This document shows, in pieces, positions 37,025 to 44,931 of a stretch of DNA of 64,000 bases. This stretch comes from Deefgea tanakiae. GTDB lineage: Bacteria > Pseudomonadota > Gammaproteobacteria > Burkholderiales > Chitinibacteraceae. The translations under genes and the position numbers were made by a program. The first letter of the stretch is position 1. Each line of letters opens with the position of its first letter. The notes beneath the pieces were generated by a model, which was not told where the DNA came from, made no database searches, and was given only the letters and a program-made list of their open reading frames with translations. The stretch covers positions 682,001 to 746,000 of the forward strand of contig NZ_CP081150.1 in the NCBI RefSeq assembly GCF_019665765.1, in the 5' to 3' direction.

Positions 37025-37033
37025 AAACTTCGA

Positions 37034-37255
37034 TTAGGCGCCTTTCACTTTTTTCAAAATGAATTCAGCAGCTTTAATAGCCAAATACACGCCAAGAATG
37101 ACGGCAGACACGGAAAGCAAACCTGTTTTCACATCATCGAAATTCACAGCTGCAACAAGGCCGTTTACATCAGTAATCGGCGCTGCGGCCGCGAAAGCGC
37201 CTGCAGATGCAAAAGTAGTAGCGGAAACCGCTGCAATTTTTTTCATCAAGTTCAT
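37034..37255 (-). CDS. Major coat protein (pVIII-like)
   Basis: 73 residues from MNLMKKIAA (37255), where AGGAG is 7 nt upstream; an ATG two codons earlier is too close to it. A signal peptide (to about AFAAA) is followed by a short amphipathic region with acidic residues, one TM helix (LLSVSAVILGVYLAIKAAEFI) and a basic end KKVKGA that would face the DNA. This is the classic filamentous phage coat plan. Confidence 0.9.
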   Translation of the reverse strand: MNLMKKIAAVSATTFASAGAFAAAAPITDVNGLVAAVNFDDVKTGLLSVSAVILGVYLAIKAAEFILKKVKGA

Positions 37256-37290
37256 GGTCATACTCCTAGTTAAAAACGGGAAAGCGCCCG

Positions 37291-37554
37291 TTACGCTCTT
37301 TTCACTAAATTGACGATGGAACCCATCGCAATTCCGAGAAGCCATACCGCCAGCACCGTGCAAAGGCCAAATGAAAAATATTGGCCTGCCGTTGCTGCTG
37401 AAAATGCTTGATTTGCAGTCTCAAAGTGAGCTGCATTTGCTGGATCAATCACATAAGCCTGCACAACCTTCGTGGTTTGCCCTGCAGGACAGGGAACACG
37501 AGTCGGCATACCCGGCATGCACACGATCACATTGACTACTTGCCCGAGTGCCAT
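37291..37554 (-). CDS. Phage membrane protein, likely minor coat protein
   Basis: 87 residues, with Cys-containing N-terminal half (IVCMPGMPTRVPCPAG) and one TM segment (FSFGLCTVLAVWLLGIAMGSIV). Located between rep (2 nt) and the major coat gene (35 nt). Position fits pVII/pIX-type minor coat proteins; no specific family recognised. Confidence 0.72.
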   Translation of the reverse strand: MALGQVVNVIVCMPGMPTRVPCPAGQTTKVVQAYVIDPANAAHFETANQAFSAATAGQYFSFGLCTVLAVWLLGIAMGSIVNLVKRA

Positions 37555-37556
37555 GC

Positions 37557-39296
37557 TTATCCCCCAAGCCGTAAAGGTGGACTGGAATTACGCCGATTAG
37601 ATTTAGAATCGCATGATTGCAGTGGCACTAATAACGGCTGTTTTTTTTCAGATGCATCGAAATGAAGCAGAGGAGAAAGAGATTGCTGCCCTAATGAATC
37701 GACCTGATTTTCTAATCTACAGTTATTTAAAATATTCCGAGGAAGGTCAAAACCCTTAAAAACCAATTCCCATTCACGTTCTCGAGTAATAATCGTACTC
37801 CCTGAGTTTGTATCAATAAGCCCTTTGATTTTTTGTACTGGCTCACGATACCGATTCAGTCCCGCATCCCGCTTTAATAAGACCTTTCGATCTAATTTCA
37901 TTAAATGGGTGAACTCTGCCCAATCACCACGATCTGCTGCATCTGCTGCCGCAGAGAATTCATCATTAGTCAGGCCATCAATTCTTCTTAGTTCTCGCCA
38001 AATACCAACCGGTGCTGAACCAATAAACTGGAATTGGCGAATGCCCCAGCAGCTAGCCCACGCTTTTACTCGTGTCGCAGAGCTAACAACATCAAGGCCG
38101 GAATCAAAGTCTTTATCAATAAGACCTTGTGAATCAAACATTCCTTGCCCATTCATGTTTTTACATAGATATTTAATTAAATAGCCTGCAGCACTGCCTT
38201 TGTGATAATCAATATCTTTAACATTGAAACGGTGTTTCCATGCCATTGGTTCGTATTTATCCATTTTCCGAAAATACTTGCGAAATAAACGGACAACTAA
38301 GCCACGTTGTTTTCGAGGTACGAATATAAGTAAATGCCAGTGTGGACATGCATTGCCATGCGGTTCTGCAACACGCATACCAAATAGATCAATACCATAA
38401 TCAGAAAAAGCAGCTCGTAAAAGGACCCAGACAGCGCATAGATAGTCGTTGGCATCTCTCGGATTAGATCCATCAAAGTTTGGATTATTAAATGAATAAG
38501 CGCCTGTTTTATCTAGCTTTTGCGCGTGAAATTTTGAAGGACATGTAACAGTAATAAACAAACCTACATACCCTAAACTAGAGCCTATTCCCTCTAATCC
38601 AATTAAACGGCACATAGTTTCAGCTAGTTTTCTCTCGTTATTTGCAACAAAATCAGCTAACGTTACTTCATTACCAAGATCATTTATTACAACAGCATTT
38701 TGAAGCATTTCTTCATTTCGCTGATTGCGTGCTTGGAAACGTTTTACTTGTTCATTAGATACATAACATTCAGAAAATTTATTAATAATTCCGTTGAGGA
38801 TGTGCTCGTGCTCTAATGCTCTTTCTTGATTAGATGATAATTTCCGTTTCCAAAATTTTTCATTTTTTAATCGTAAAGCTGACCCTTCAATATGTTTTGA
38901 TTTAACTGTTGCTGAATATTTCTCTAAAGCATAATTAATAAGAAGTGCTGATGATTCTTCTTCTGAATTTCCGAAATTTCGCTGCATTCCACAATACTGC
39001 GTCATTTCATTAGCACGAGCTTTGGCCAGCTTCTGCAGATCGTCATAGTCAGCTGCTAAATCAGGGGCAAATGGGGTTTGTTTCCACTTAGTTGCTTGCT
39101 GCCGCAACCAAGTGTTTGCAAAACGGAGCCCCGCAGCATCATTACCTCGTAACGCTTGCCATTTTTGACGCAATATTTGATGAAGCGAGGTATGAATTTT
39201 CGCCAAAATGCCATCAACAAATGCCAATTCACTCGCGATTTGGCGCTGGCGGACCGCCTCAGGACTAAATGACAGGTTTAGGCTGCGGGACTTCAT
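37557..39296 (-). CDS. Replication initiation endonuclease (phage gpA-type HUH)
   Basis: 579 residues. LGYVGLFITVTCPSKFHAQ (motif I) and CPHWHLLIFVP (the H-x-H metal motif II) lie mid-protein, followed by YHKGSAAGYLIKYLCKN with the candidate catalytic Tyr. This is the pattern of phage replication gene A-type rolling-circle initiators. It should nick the phage origin. It has a much lower GC content than the structural genes. Confidence 0.88.
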   Translation of the reverse strand: MKSRSLNLSFSPEAVRQRQIASELAFVDGILAKIHTSLHQILRQKWQALRGNDAAGLRFANTWLRQQATKWKQTPFAPDLAADYDDLQKLAKARANEMTQYCGMQRNFGNSEEESSALLINYALEKYSATVKSKHIEGSALRLKNEKFWKRKLSSNQERALEHEHILNGIINKFSECYVSNEQVKRFQARNQRNEEMLQNAVVINDLGNEVTLADFVANNERKLAETMCRLIGLEGIGSSLGYVGLFITVTCPSKFHAQKLDKTGAYSFNNPNFDGSNPRDANDYLCAVWVLLRAAFSDYGIDLFGMRVAEPHGNACPHWHLLIFVPRKQRGLVVRLFRKYFRKMDKYEPMAWKHRFNVKDIDYHKGSAAGYLIKYLCKNMNGQGMFDSQGLIDKDFDSGLDVVSSATRVKAWASCWGIRQFQFIGSAPVGIWRELRRIDGLTNDEFSAAADAADRGDWAEFTHLMKLDRKVLLKRDAGLNRYREPVQKIKGLIDTNSGSTIITREREWELVFKGFDLPRNILNNCRLENQVDSLGQQSLSPLLHFDASEKKQPLLVPLQSCDSKSNRRNSSPPLRLGG

Positions 39297-39301
39297 GGCG
39301 A

Positions 39302-39619
39302 TTAATCTTCGATCGCAGAATAGACATTCACAACAGGTTTGCGAGTTACTTTTTCTCCCGTTTCTTTGTCTAAATATTGGAAACTTTTTGCGCGATACCC
39401 ACCGCAGCTAACAAGAATTTCAACGGTATCGCCGGATTGGCCAAGACGTTTTTTTGAGCGAACTTCAACAGAGTGTGGTGGGGTGTATTGATCAACGGCA
39501 GGTAGTGTAATTTCAGAATAGGTGTACTCATCAGCGCGACGCACAGAATTTACGCGGCCAAAGAGCAAGGCTTGGTTTGGTTTCAGTGATAACTTTTGAT
39601 TTTCTTGGGCAGTGCTCAT
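39302..39619 (-). CDS. Probable phage single-stranded DNA-binding protein
   Basis: The start at 39619 (MSTAQENQKLSL) has GGATCAC upstream; 105 residues, mostly beta, with VRSKKRLGQSGDTVEILVSCGGYRAKSF resembling an OB-type fold. Directly upstream of rep (5 nt). In filamentous phages this position holds the pV-type protein that coats ssDNA before packaging. Similarity is by position and fold pattern. Confidence 0.68.
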   Translation of the reverse strand: MSTAQENQKLSLKPNQALLFGRVNSVRRADEYTYSEITLPAVDQYTPPHSVEVRSKKRLGQSGDTVEILVSCGGYRAKSFQYLDKETGEKVTRKPVVNVYSAIED

Positions 39620-39803
39620 TTTTGTGATCCTTGTAAAAATATTGGGGCTACGTTTGTGATTCAGATTTCCTGTGTTCATCGCTTCGCATTGCCGTCCGTC
39701 CTCGCAGGCTGCGGGCGGGGCGGCAAGCCAACACGCGCTGAACAGGAGAATTGCTTATAAAACTGTCCAGATGGGTTAACATTACGCATAATTGGAATGC
39801 ATG

Positions 39804-39853
39804 ATCACGATAAACTGTGATTATGTATCACGTATATTGTGATAAATGTTCAC
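39804..39853. promoter_or_regulatory. Operator array between the phage early genes and the divergent regulator
   Basis: Alternating half-sites: ATCAC 39804-39808, GTGAT 39817-39821, ATCAC 39827-39831, GTGAT 39839-39843, TTCAC 39849-39853. They form palindromes ATCAC-n8-GTGAT and ATCAC-n7-GTGAT. The array lies in the divergent promoter region, so it is the likely binding site of the regulator at 39890 (inference). Confidence 0.65.
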
Positions 39854-39889
39854 GATTGTGTCAAAGAAAATTTGTGGGGGAGTTTGAGA

Positions 39890-40579
39890 ATGTCAACCAT
39901 AGAGCAGAGGTTAAATTCAGTAATTGCATATAAAACAAAGGCGTATGGTCGATTTTCGGTTCTCGAAAATGACACAGGTGTAGGGTCGGATACATGGAAA
40001 GCGTGCTGGCATGGCCGTCAAAGAGCGACATCACAGATGATTGAACAAGTTGCCCGGTTTTGGCCTCAATATGCTTTTTGGGTTGCGACAGGGATTACAG
40101 ATCCAGACCGTGGACATGTCGCTCCGCCCACTTCAGAAGTGTTTTTTCCAATTATTAGAGGTAAAGAAATAATCGAGGCAACTGATTATTTTAAATATCT
40201 AATAAAGTTAGATAATGAAGAAGGTACGGATGAGGATAAAAAGATAAGGACACTAGAACGAGAAACAGCTTTTGCTAGCATTGAAAATGCAATTGGTGAA
40301 AATAAAGCACTGTCAACAATTAACAAGCCAATAGAAAATTTGGAAGAAGCAGCTAGAAAAGATTTATATGAGTTATTTATCGATCAGGATTTTAAAGATA
40401 AATTAAAAGTAAGGAATAAGATAGAAGCTAAAGTTCAGGCTGAATTTATTAAGTGGGCCGACAACATCAAAGTGCACATAAAAATTGTAAGTGCAATTAT
40501 GAATATTCCGGGAATTCCTAAGAGGTTCAAAAAAAGCGTAGTTGAGAAATATGCCGATAGTGCGAAAGACGATAAATAG
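39890..40579 (+). CDS. Putative phage repressor / transcriptional regulator
   Basis: The ATG at 39890 has GGGGGAG upstream; an alternative ATG at 39839 lies inside the operator array. 229 residues. The N-terminal ~70 (MSTIEQRLNSVIAYK ... WKACWHGRQRATSQMIEQVARFWPQYAFWVATG) look like an HTH domain seen in regulators of betaproteobacterial filamentous phages; the rest is charged, helical and Lys/Glu-rich. Divergent from the replication genes, the usual place of the immunity repressor. Role inferred. Confidence 0.68.
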   Translation: MSTIEQRLNSVIAYKTKAYGRFSVLENDTGVGSDTWKACWHGRQRATSQMIEQVARFWPQYAFWVATGITDPDRGHVAPPTSEVFFPIIRGKEIIEATDYFKYLIKLDNEEGTDEDKKIRTLERETAFASIENAIGENKALSTINKPIENLEEAARKDLYELFIDQDFKDKLKVRNKIEAKVQAEFIKWADNIKVHIKIVSAIMNIPGIPKRFKKSVVEKYADSAKDDK

Positions 40580-40888
40580 CTGAAATAAGTAATAATATTG
40601 GGTGTTTTCTAAAAACCTTGGGGCTAGCCCCAAACCCTACTCTAGCTTGCGAGGCGGCGGAGTCAGGGGGTTAAAAGCCCCCCCTAACTCTGCTTTAAGC
40701 TTGTGGTCGCTACGTGAGCATCAAGGGGCTTTCGCGGCATAAAACGCGGCAAAAATCCGCCACTTTTATTCCACGTCCCCTTGACCCTCACTCTACTTAG
40801 AATATATTTCTTGATGGGGTGCCGCTTGTGTTTTCTTAAGTACGAGGCTCATTGCTACCAATCAGTACACACTGTAAATTTATAATTT
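40580..40888. other. Hairpin-rich intergenic region, candidate phage origin or packaging signal
   Basis: 309 nt without a gene. GC-rich in an AT-rich setting: TTGGGGC-TA-GCCCCAA (40618-40633), GAGTCAGGGGG-n7-CCCCCCCTAACTC (40660-40692) and further short inverted repeats. In filamentous phages such a region holds the rolling-circle origin and packaging hairpin. It could also contain a terminator for the regulator. Confidence 0.45.
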
Positions 40889-42220
40889 TTAGTTTTGCTT
40901 AGTTAAAAACGTTTTCAAAAAATTAATCAATGGAATTAAATCATTTTTGTACTTGTTGTAAAAATGGTCGAAGATTATATTTTCTGATTTGTGTTCTTTG
41001 TATTTTCTGAATAACGTTTTTGGATTTGTATAGCGCTCAGCTTGTTGCAATCTCTGTAGTTGACTTCCTTGAATATGATAATCATCATAAAACACTTCTT
41101 CAAAATTTTTGAAGGGAGTGCAGAATGCCTGCGGTTTTGTTCCGTGGCTAGTGCCAGATTGGTCTCCATCATATACTACATAAACATTTCTAGGTTCGCC
41201 AAAAAAATTCTGGCGTGCATTTCTTTTTATTAGGTCGTAAACATTGGTTGCGCCTGCAATATATATTATTATATATCCATAATAAGTGTTTATATTCTCT
41301 TTTACAATTAAGTACTTCAAGAAGTTTTGTAGCACTATGTCTTCAGTTAGGATGTATTTGTCCCATCCTGAAAATCCAAATAAAATACTTTTTACATAGC
41401 TGTATGGGACTTCTTTGATTGAAATGATATTCTCATTTTCTTCCATGTAAAATAATTCTTTGTCAAGTAAAGTTCGCATTAGCGCTAAGGAGTGCGTGGT
41501 AAATAAGATGCAAATATTATTTGATTGGCAAAATTCTCTTAGCCATTTTATTAGCTTTACTTGTGCTGCTGCATCAAGAGATATTTCTATTTCGTCAATG
41601 ATTATTATCTTTACTTTTGATGCTACTTTTTTAAATAAGCTTATCAAGAAGTACTCGCCTGAGGATAAATAATCCTCACGAATATATCTGCCATTGTCGA
41701 GTAAAATGCAATAATAGGGTTCGTTTTTTATTTGAATTTCTATTAAGTTGTTGAATTTGCTTGTTTCATAGATCTGAGATAAGAAGCTAATTAATTCAGT
41801 AGGCTTGTTGTACTCATTTATACCGATTTTGTGTCTTATATCCGAGTCGAATTTCCCTATGCGTTGAAAAAAATCAAATCTTTGCCCGTATGGAATGGGT
41901 AACTCAACATCAAAATGCTTGCTAATTTCAACTTTCGGTGGATTTTTGCATTCTAAGGTGGAGACTGCTGAGTCATACTTGTACTCATGATCTGAGCCTT
42001 CAATAGTATAAGTAATTGAACTTTCTTCATTGAAAATTGAGGCTGGTGATGTGTTTAAAAATGTGTCACTTCTTGAAATATTTTTTAATGCTTTAATTAA
42101 TGTTGTTTTTCCTACTCCATTTTTACCAACTAAACATTGTAAGCTTCCTGGTGTTAGTTTTAAGTCGTAATTTAGTTCTGAGATGTGCTGAACATTTTTT
42201 ATTTTTATAGATACTTCCAT
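40889..42220 (-). CDS. ABC-type ATPase with C-terminal TOPRIM domain (OLD-like effector)
   Basis: 443 residues. N-terminal ABC-type ATPase: Walker A GKNGVGKT (32-39), signature LSSGE (185-189), Walker B IIIIDEIE (Asp209-Glu210) and H-loop TTHS (241-244). The C-terminal part has the TOPRIM acidic set: ILTEDIVLQNF (Glu293) and YVVYDGDQSG (Asp351, Asp353). This is the OLD-nuclease layout, as in the Retron-Eco8 effector. The start is 2 nt after the RT stop, with its AGAGG site inside the last RT codons, implying translational coupling. Likely a nuclease effector controlled by the RT/ncRNA. AT-rich. Confidence 0.82.
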   Translation of the reverse strand: MEVSIKIKNVQHISELNYDLKLTPGSLQCLVGKNGVGKTTLIKALKNISRSDTFLNTSPASIFNEESSITYTIEGSDHEYKYDSAVSTLECKNPPKVEISKHFDVELPIPYGQRFDFFQRIGKFDSDIRHKIGINEYNKPTELISFLSQIYETSKFNNLIEIQIKNEPYYCILLDNGRYIREDYLSSGEYFLISLFKKVASKVKIIIIDEIEISLDAAAQVKLIKWLREFCQSNNICILFTTHSLALMRTLLDKELFYMEENENIISIKEVPYSYVKSILFGFSGWDKYILTEDIVLQNFLKYLIVKENINTYYGYIIIYIAGATNVYDLIKRNARQNFFGEPRNVYVVYDGDQSGTSHGTKPQAFCTPFKNFEEVFYDDYHIQGSQLQRLQQAERYTNPKTLFRKYKEHKSENIIFDHFYNKYKNDLIPLINFLKTFLTKQN

Positions 42221-42222
42221 TA

Positions 42223-43173
42223 TTAACCTCTTGTTTTGTGAATGAAGAAATCAATAGTCGTTGCCCCGTATTTCTTCTTGAGTTTGTATAGATATGGTTT
42301 GTCAACGGCATTTATATAATTTAAAAGACTGCCTAAATTTAATATACTCTTCTCCAATTCATTTTCTGATATTTTTTTGAATTTTTCTTTGTCAGTTCTG
42401 TAATGGTGCAAAAGAATCTCTGTCTTGTTTTTTATTTTTGAATCTACTGTTAACTCCCCGTTCGGCATTATAACCATGCCTAGTATTTTTACTTGTTCAC
42501 CGATGCTTTTGATCTTGCTTTTTTTTGTATTTATATGAAACGCATTACCGGATGTTTTGAGTAATGTTTCTTCTGTAATTTTTTCAATGTCATCAAGTAG
42601 ATTAAGGCTGTTTGCAGAAAAAATAATGTCATCAGAGTACCGGGAGTATTTAATGTCGTTTAATGTGCAGTGTTGTTTTATTATTTTGTCAAAATCAAAG
42701 AGGACTGAATTGCTTATTGGTGGTGATGTAGAGAATCCGATTGGTAGCTTTCCATCGATTAGAATTAAATTTTTAACTTGCATTGCATATTTTTCAATGT
42801 CAGATACTGGAATGGAACTTAAGCTTATTTTTAATGAATGGTCTATGTGTTGTTCGTTGATGCAACTGAAGAAGTCAATAATGTCAGACTGGTAAAAGTA
42901 CTTTCCCTTTGCGTGTATTTTTACGGCATCAACTACATTGTGACCCTTTCTGTAGGAGAATACCACTTCTTCATTTATGCGAAGGTATTCAAATACAAAT
43001 AGATTTAAGAATTTATGGAAGTCTTTGAGCTTCTTTGTTGTAGAGTAAACTATTCTGTTGTTGTGTTGAATAATTGTATATTCATCTATGGTATTTAAAT
43101 TTATAAACTCTGAAAATTTATATTTGCCATGGAACATTGAATTAAATGCAGACTCAAGGTCTGGTTTTTTCAT
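42223..43173 (-). CDS. Reverse transcriptase, retron-like
   Basis: 316 residues, the usual retron RT size. RT motifs in order: DIIDFFSCI (98-105, first catalytic Asp), LPIGFSTSPPISN (143-155), RYSDDIIFS (YSDD 179-182), then KILGMVIMPNGELTV in the position of the retron VTG motif. Upstream, VVDAVKIH stands where retron RTs have NAxxH. An AAAGGGG site precedes the ATG. AT-rich. It is translationally coupled to the ATPase/TOPRIM gene and preceded by 770 nt without a gene that contain strong hairpins. Retron type I-B is the best fit; another abortive-infection RT class is possible because the signature motifs deviate. Confidence 0.85.
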   Translation of the reverse strand: MKKPDLESAFNSMFHGKYKFSEFINLNTIDEYTIIQHNNRIVYSTTKKLKDFHKFLNLFVFEYLRINEEVVFSYRKGHNVVDAVKIHAKGKYFYQSDIIDFFSCINEQHIDHSLKISLSSIPVSDIEKYAMQVKNLILIDGKLPIGFSTSPPISNSVLFDFDKIIKQHCTLNDIKYSRYSDDIIFSANSLNLLDDIEKITEETLLKTSGNAFHINTKKSKIKSIGEQVKILGMVIMPNGELTVDSKIKNKTEILLHHYRTDKEKFKKISENELEKSILNLGSLLNYINAVDKPYLYKLKKKYGATTIDFFIHKTRG

Positions 43174-43223
43174 ATTAATGGCCCCTTTATGATTTTGTTG
43201 TACTCAAACTTGTCTTGAATTTA

Positions 43224-43300
43224 TTTTCAAATGATTGCTTAAAGTTTTGAAAAGGTCTACCTATTATCTAATTATGCATCATTGGATAAGGATACGGTAG
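43224..43300 (-). other. Two hairpins just upstream of the RT gene
   Basis: TTTTCAAA (43224-43231) pairs with TTTGAAAA (43246-43253); CTACC/GGTAG plus TTATC/GATAA pair between 43257 and 43300. They lie 51-127 nt before the RT start, the classical place for a retron msr-msd RNA or its 3' part. No convincing a1/a2 pair was found by eye. Confidence 0.4.
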
Positions 43301-43320
43301 CAGTCTTGGGCAGTAGTTGT

Positions 43321-43500
43321 GCAATAGATGGACTTTTTTACATAACCTCACGTGGGCGAGTTTCCCCTTTCCTCTGACGGTTTAGGCCATAGCAGGTACT
43401 GTTTTGGGCGTGCCCATAGCGGTGAAACGATTCAGCAACACGGCCCAATAGATGCTGTGTTCCACACAATTTAATCAGCAACATGCAGGATGTTGAAAAT
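43321..43500 (-). other. Possible degenerate insertion remnant upstream of the RT gene
   Basis: Minus-strand frames in this stretch give protein-like fragments (VEHSIYWAVLLNRFTAMGTP in one frame, LNRQRKGETRPREVM ending at a stop in another) and the base composition is more GC-rich than its surroundings. It may be a decayed transposase end. I cannot name a family. Confidence 0.25.
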
Positions 43501-43685
43501 GAACTTATTTGAGTGAATCTAAGAAAGAGGGCAGGATGATGTCATTCTCAATAGAGGAAAAATGCAAAACATGTTGATTCAATTTATGCTGAAATGTTAT
43601 GGAGACTTACAAAATCAGTGGGTCAGTTGAGGATTTGGCGTTAAGTGAAAAAACAGTATAGAAAGTTTTAGCTTGGCATGCTCAT

Positions 43686-43704
43686 TAGTTTGCTAAGCAA
43701 ACTA
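43686..43704. other. Perfect short hairpin
   Basis: TAGTTTGC-TAA-GCAAACTA; no T tract. Part of the structured non-coding region upstream of the RT gene. Confidence 0.5.
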
Positions 43705-43770
43705 GTCTCAGCAGAAACGTTTTTTCGGGAGTTGTAGCTAGGAATTTGATAGGGGAAGTGGCATTGAGTT

Positions 43771-43893
43771 TTTACGTATCTGGTGTGTGTTACCAGTGAT
43801 GAAAGATCATTGATAACACACACCTGACGTAAACTAACTATAGCGCAGTAGAGGCCAAGACTAACGACTGGAGATGCTCCTAGTCCTTGGCAT
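43771..43893 (-). ncRNA. Candidate structured RNA (msr-msd-like) upstream of the RT
   Basis: Directly downstream of a consensus promoter. Stem-loop 1 (43891-43854): GCCAAG-ACTA pairs with TAGT-CTTGGC around one bulged G, enclosing GGAG-CAT-CTCC. Stem-loop 2 (43833-43771): about 25 bp, TTTACGT/ACGTAAA, an internal loop, GGTGTGTGTTA/TAACACACACC, then CAgTGAT/ATCAtTG with a 5-nt loop. A short stem-loop followed by one long hairpin is the plan of retron msr and msd. Against this: it ends ~600 nt from the RT start and I found no a1/a2 complement. It could instead be an RNA tied to the HEPN gene. Confidence 0.45.
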
Positions 43894-43899
43894 AGTGCA

Positions 43900-43928
43900 A
43901 TAATAGAAAGTCTTGTCGTAAATGTCAA
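43900..43928 (-). promoter_or_regulatory. Consensus sigma-70 promoter
   Basis: TTGACA (43928-43923), a 17-nt spacer, and TATTAT (43905-43900). It begins 17 nt after the HEPN gene stop and points at the structured region and the RT operon, so it is the obvious promoter for a non-coding RNA here. Confidence 0.7.
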
Positions 43929-43944
43929 GTGAACCTGGGGTCAT

Positions 43945-44931
43945 TCAACTCCGCCCAGCATACTCTGGTTCTTCGGAGTTCCTATGTGGCTCCATCTCAG
44001 CTTCAACCAACTTCAAAGCCATTACATATGCCTCACCAGCAGCCTTGTAGATCTGTGTCTCGCGCTCCTCTTCGCCCTTGAATGGCTCATTGATTTCACC
44101 CAAATGGACCAGCTTTGAACGGTAGTTATACAGTTCGTTAAAAGCCTCCGCCTGATTCTTGCCGAGTTTCTGACGAACAAATTTTCTACATGACTTTCCG
44201 ATGGAGTATTTTTTACATCCTCCCACAGCAAGTGCCAAGGACTCTTTTTGGTCCTTACTCAGCGACGACTCTTGAATTTTCTGCACGAGTTCATCGACAA
44301 CCTCTTGCTCTTCATTGCTTCTGCGTCCTCCCGATCCCGCCAGCATTTCAATCACTGTCATGGAAAGGATTAACCGCACCATGCTTGAATATTCAAAGTG
44401 AATTGCACCTAGCATGTCGATGACCGATAACATCGGGGATGCGACATGGTAACCTGCGTAGTATTTCGCGATTCCTGAAGAAAACTTTGAATAATCAACG
44501 CTCTCGAATTCATGGGAAGGTTCTGGGTCCCACACTATCATGCTTGCAGGGTATGCTCGGCGGGATGCGAGTTGCTTAAAAATGAAACCTTTAAGAATAT
44601 AGTTGTGTTCCATTTCTCTCAGCACAACATTGAGGGGATACTCGTCATGCCCACTATTGGCAGTACAAATGCCGAAATGCTGCTCCAGCGCAGCCAGCTT
44701 CATCGCCTGCTCGAGCTTGAGCATCTCGAGACTTGCGGCGCGGTAGGTATCGAATCCTTCGCCCTCTATCGCTAACTGGTTGGACTGGGAGATTAAAGCT
44801 CCCGTGGTCGAGGCAGTGAGGAAAATATCCCTGCCATCAAAAATTCGAACCTTCTCCTGATCCACATTAATGTTGCTACCAGAAAGCTTGAACGAGATCC
44901 GGAAGTTGAATGTTTTTGCCTCACTCTGCAT
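43945..44931 (-). CDS. HEPN-domain (Apea-like) protein
   Basis: 328 residues, soluble. The C-terminal third is helical and carries LYNYRSKLVHLGE, an R-x4-H motif (Arg271, His276) in the context usual for Apea-like HEPN RNases. The N-terminal two thirds are mixed alpha/beta and unrecognised. HEPN proteins of this type act as RNases in defence or toxin systems. No antitoxin-like partner is clear: upstream 340 nt to attR hold no solid gene. The position as last gene before attR marks it as cargo. Confidence 0.65.
   Translation of the reverse strand: MQSEAKTFNFRISFKLSGSNINVDQEKVRIFDGRDIFLTASTTGALISQSNQLAIEGEGFDTYRAASLEMLKLEQAMKLAALEQHFGICTANSGHDEYPLNVVLREMEHNYILKGFIFKQLASRRAYPASMIVWDPEPSHEFESVDYSKFSSGIAKYYAGYHVASPMLSVIDMLGAIHFEYSSMVRLILSMTVIEMLAGSGGRRSNEEQEVVDELVQKIQESSLSKDQKESLALAVGGCKKYSIGKSCRKFVRQKLGKNQAEAFNELYNYRSKLVHLGEINEPFKGEEERETQIYKAAGEAYVMALKLVEAEMEPHRNSEEPEYAGRS

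Noticed and set aside
43668-43928. Minus-strand frame of 86 codons upstream of the RT
   Set aside because: It runs straight through the long perfect hairpin and overlaps the promoter; the product has no protein-like pattern and there is no ribosome site.
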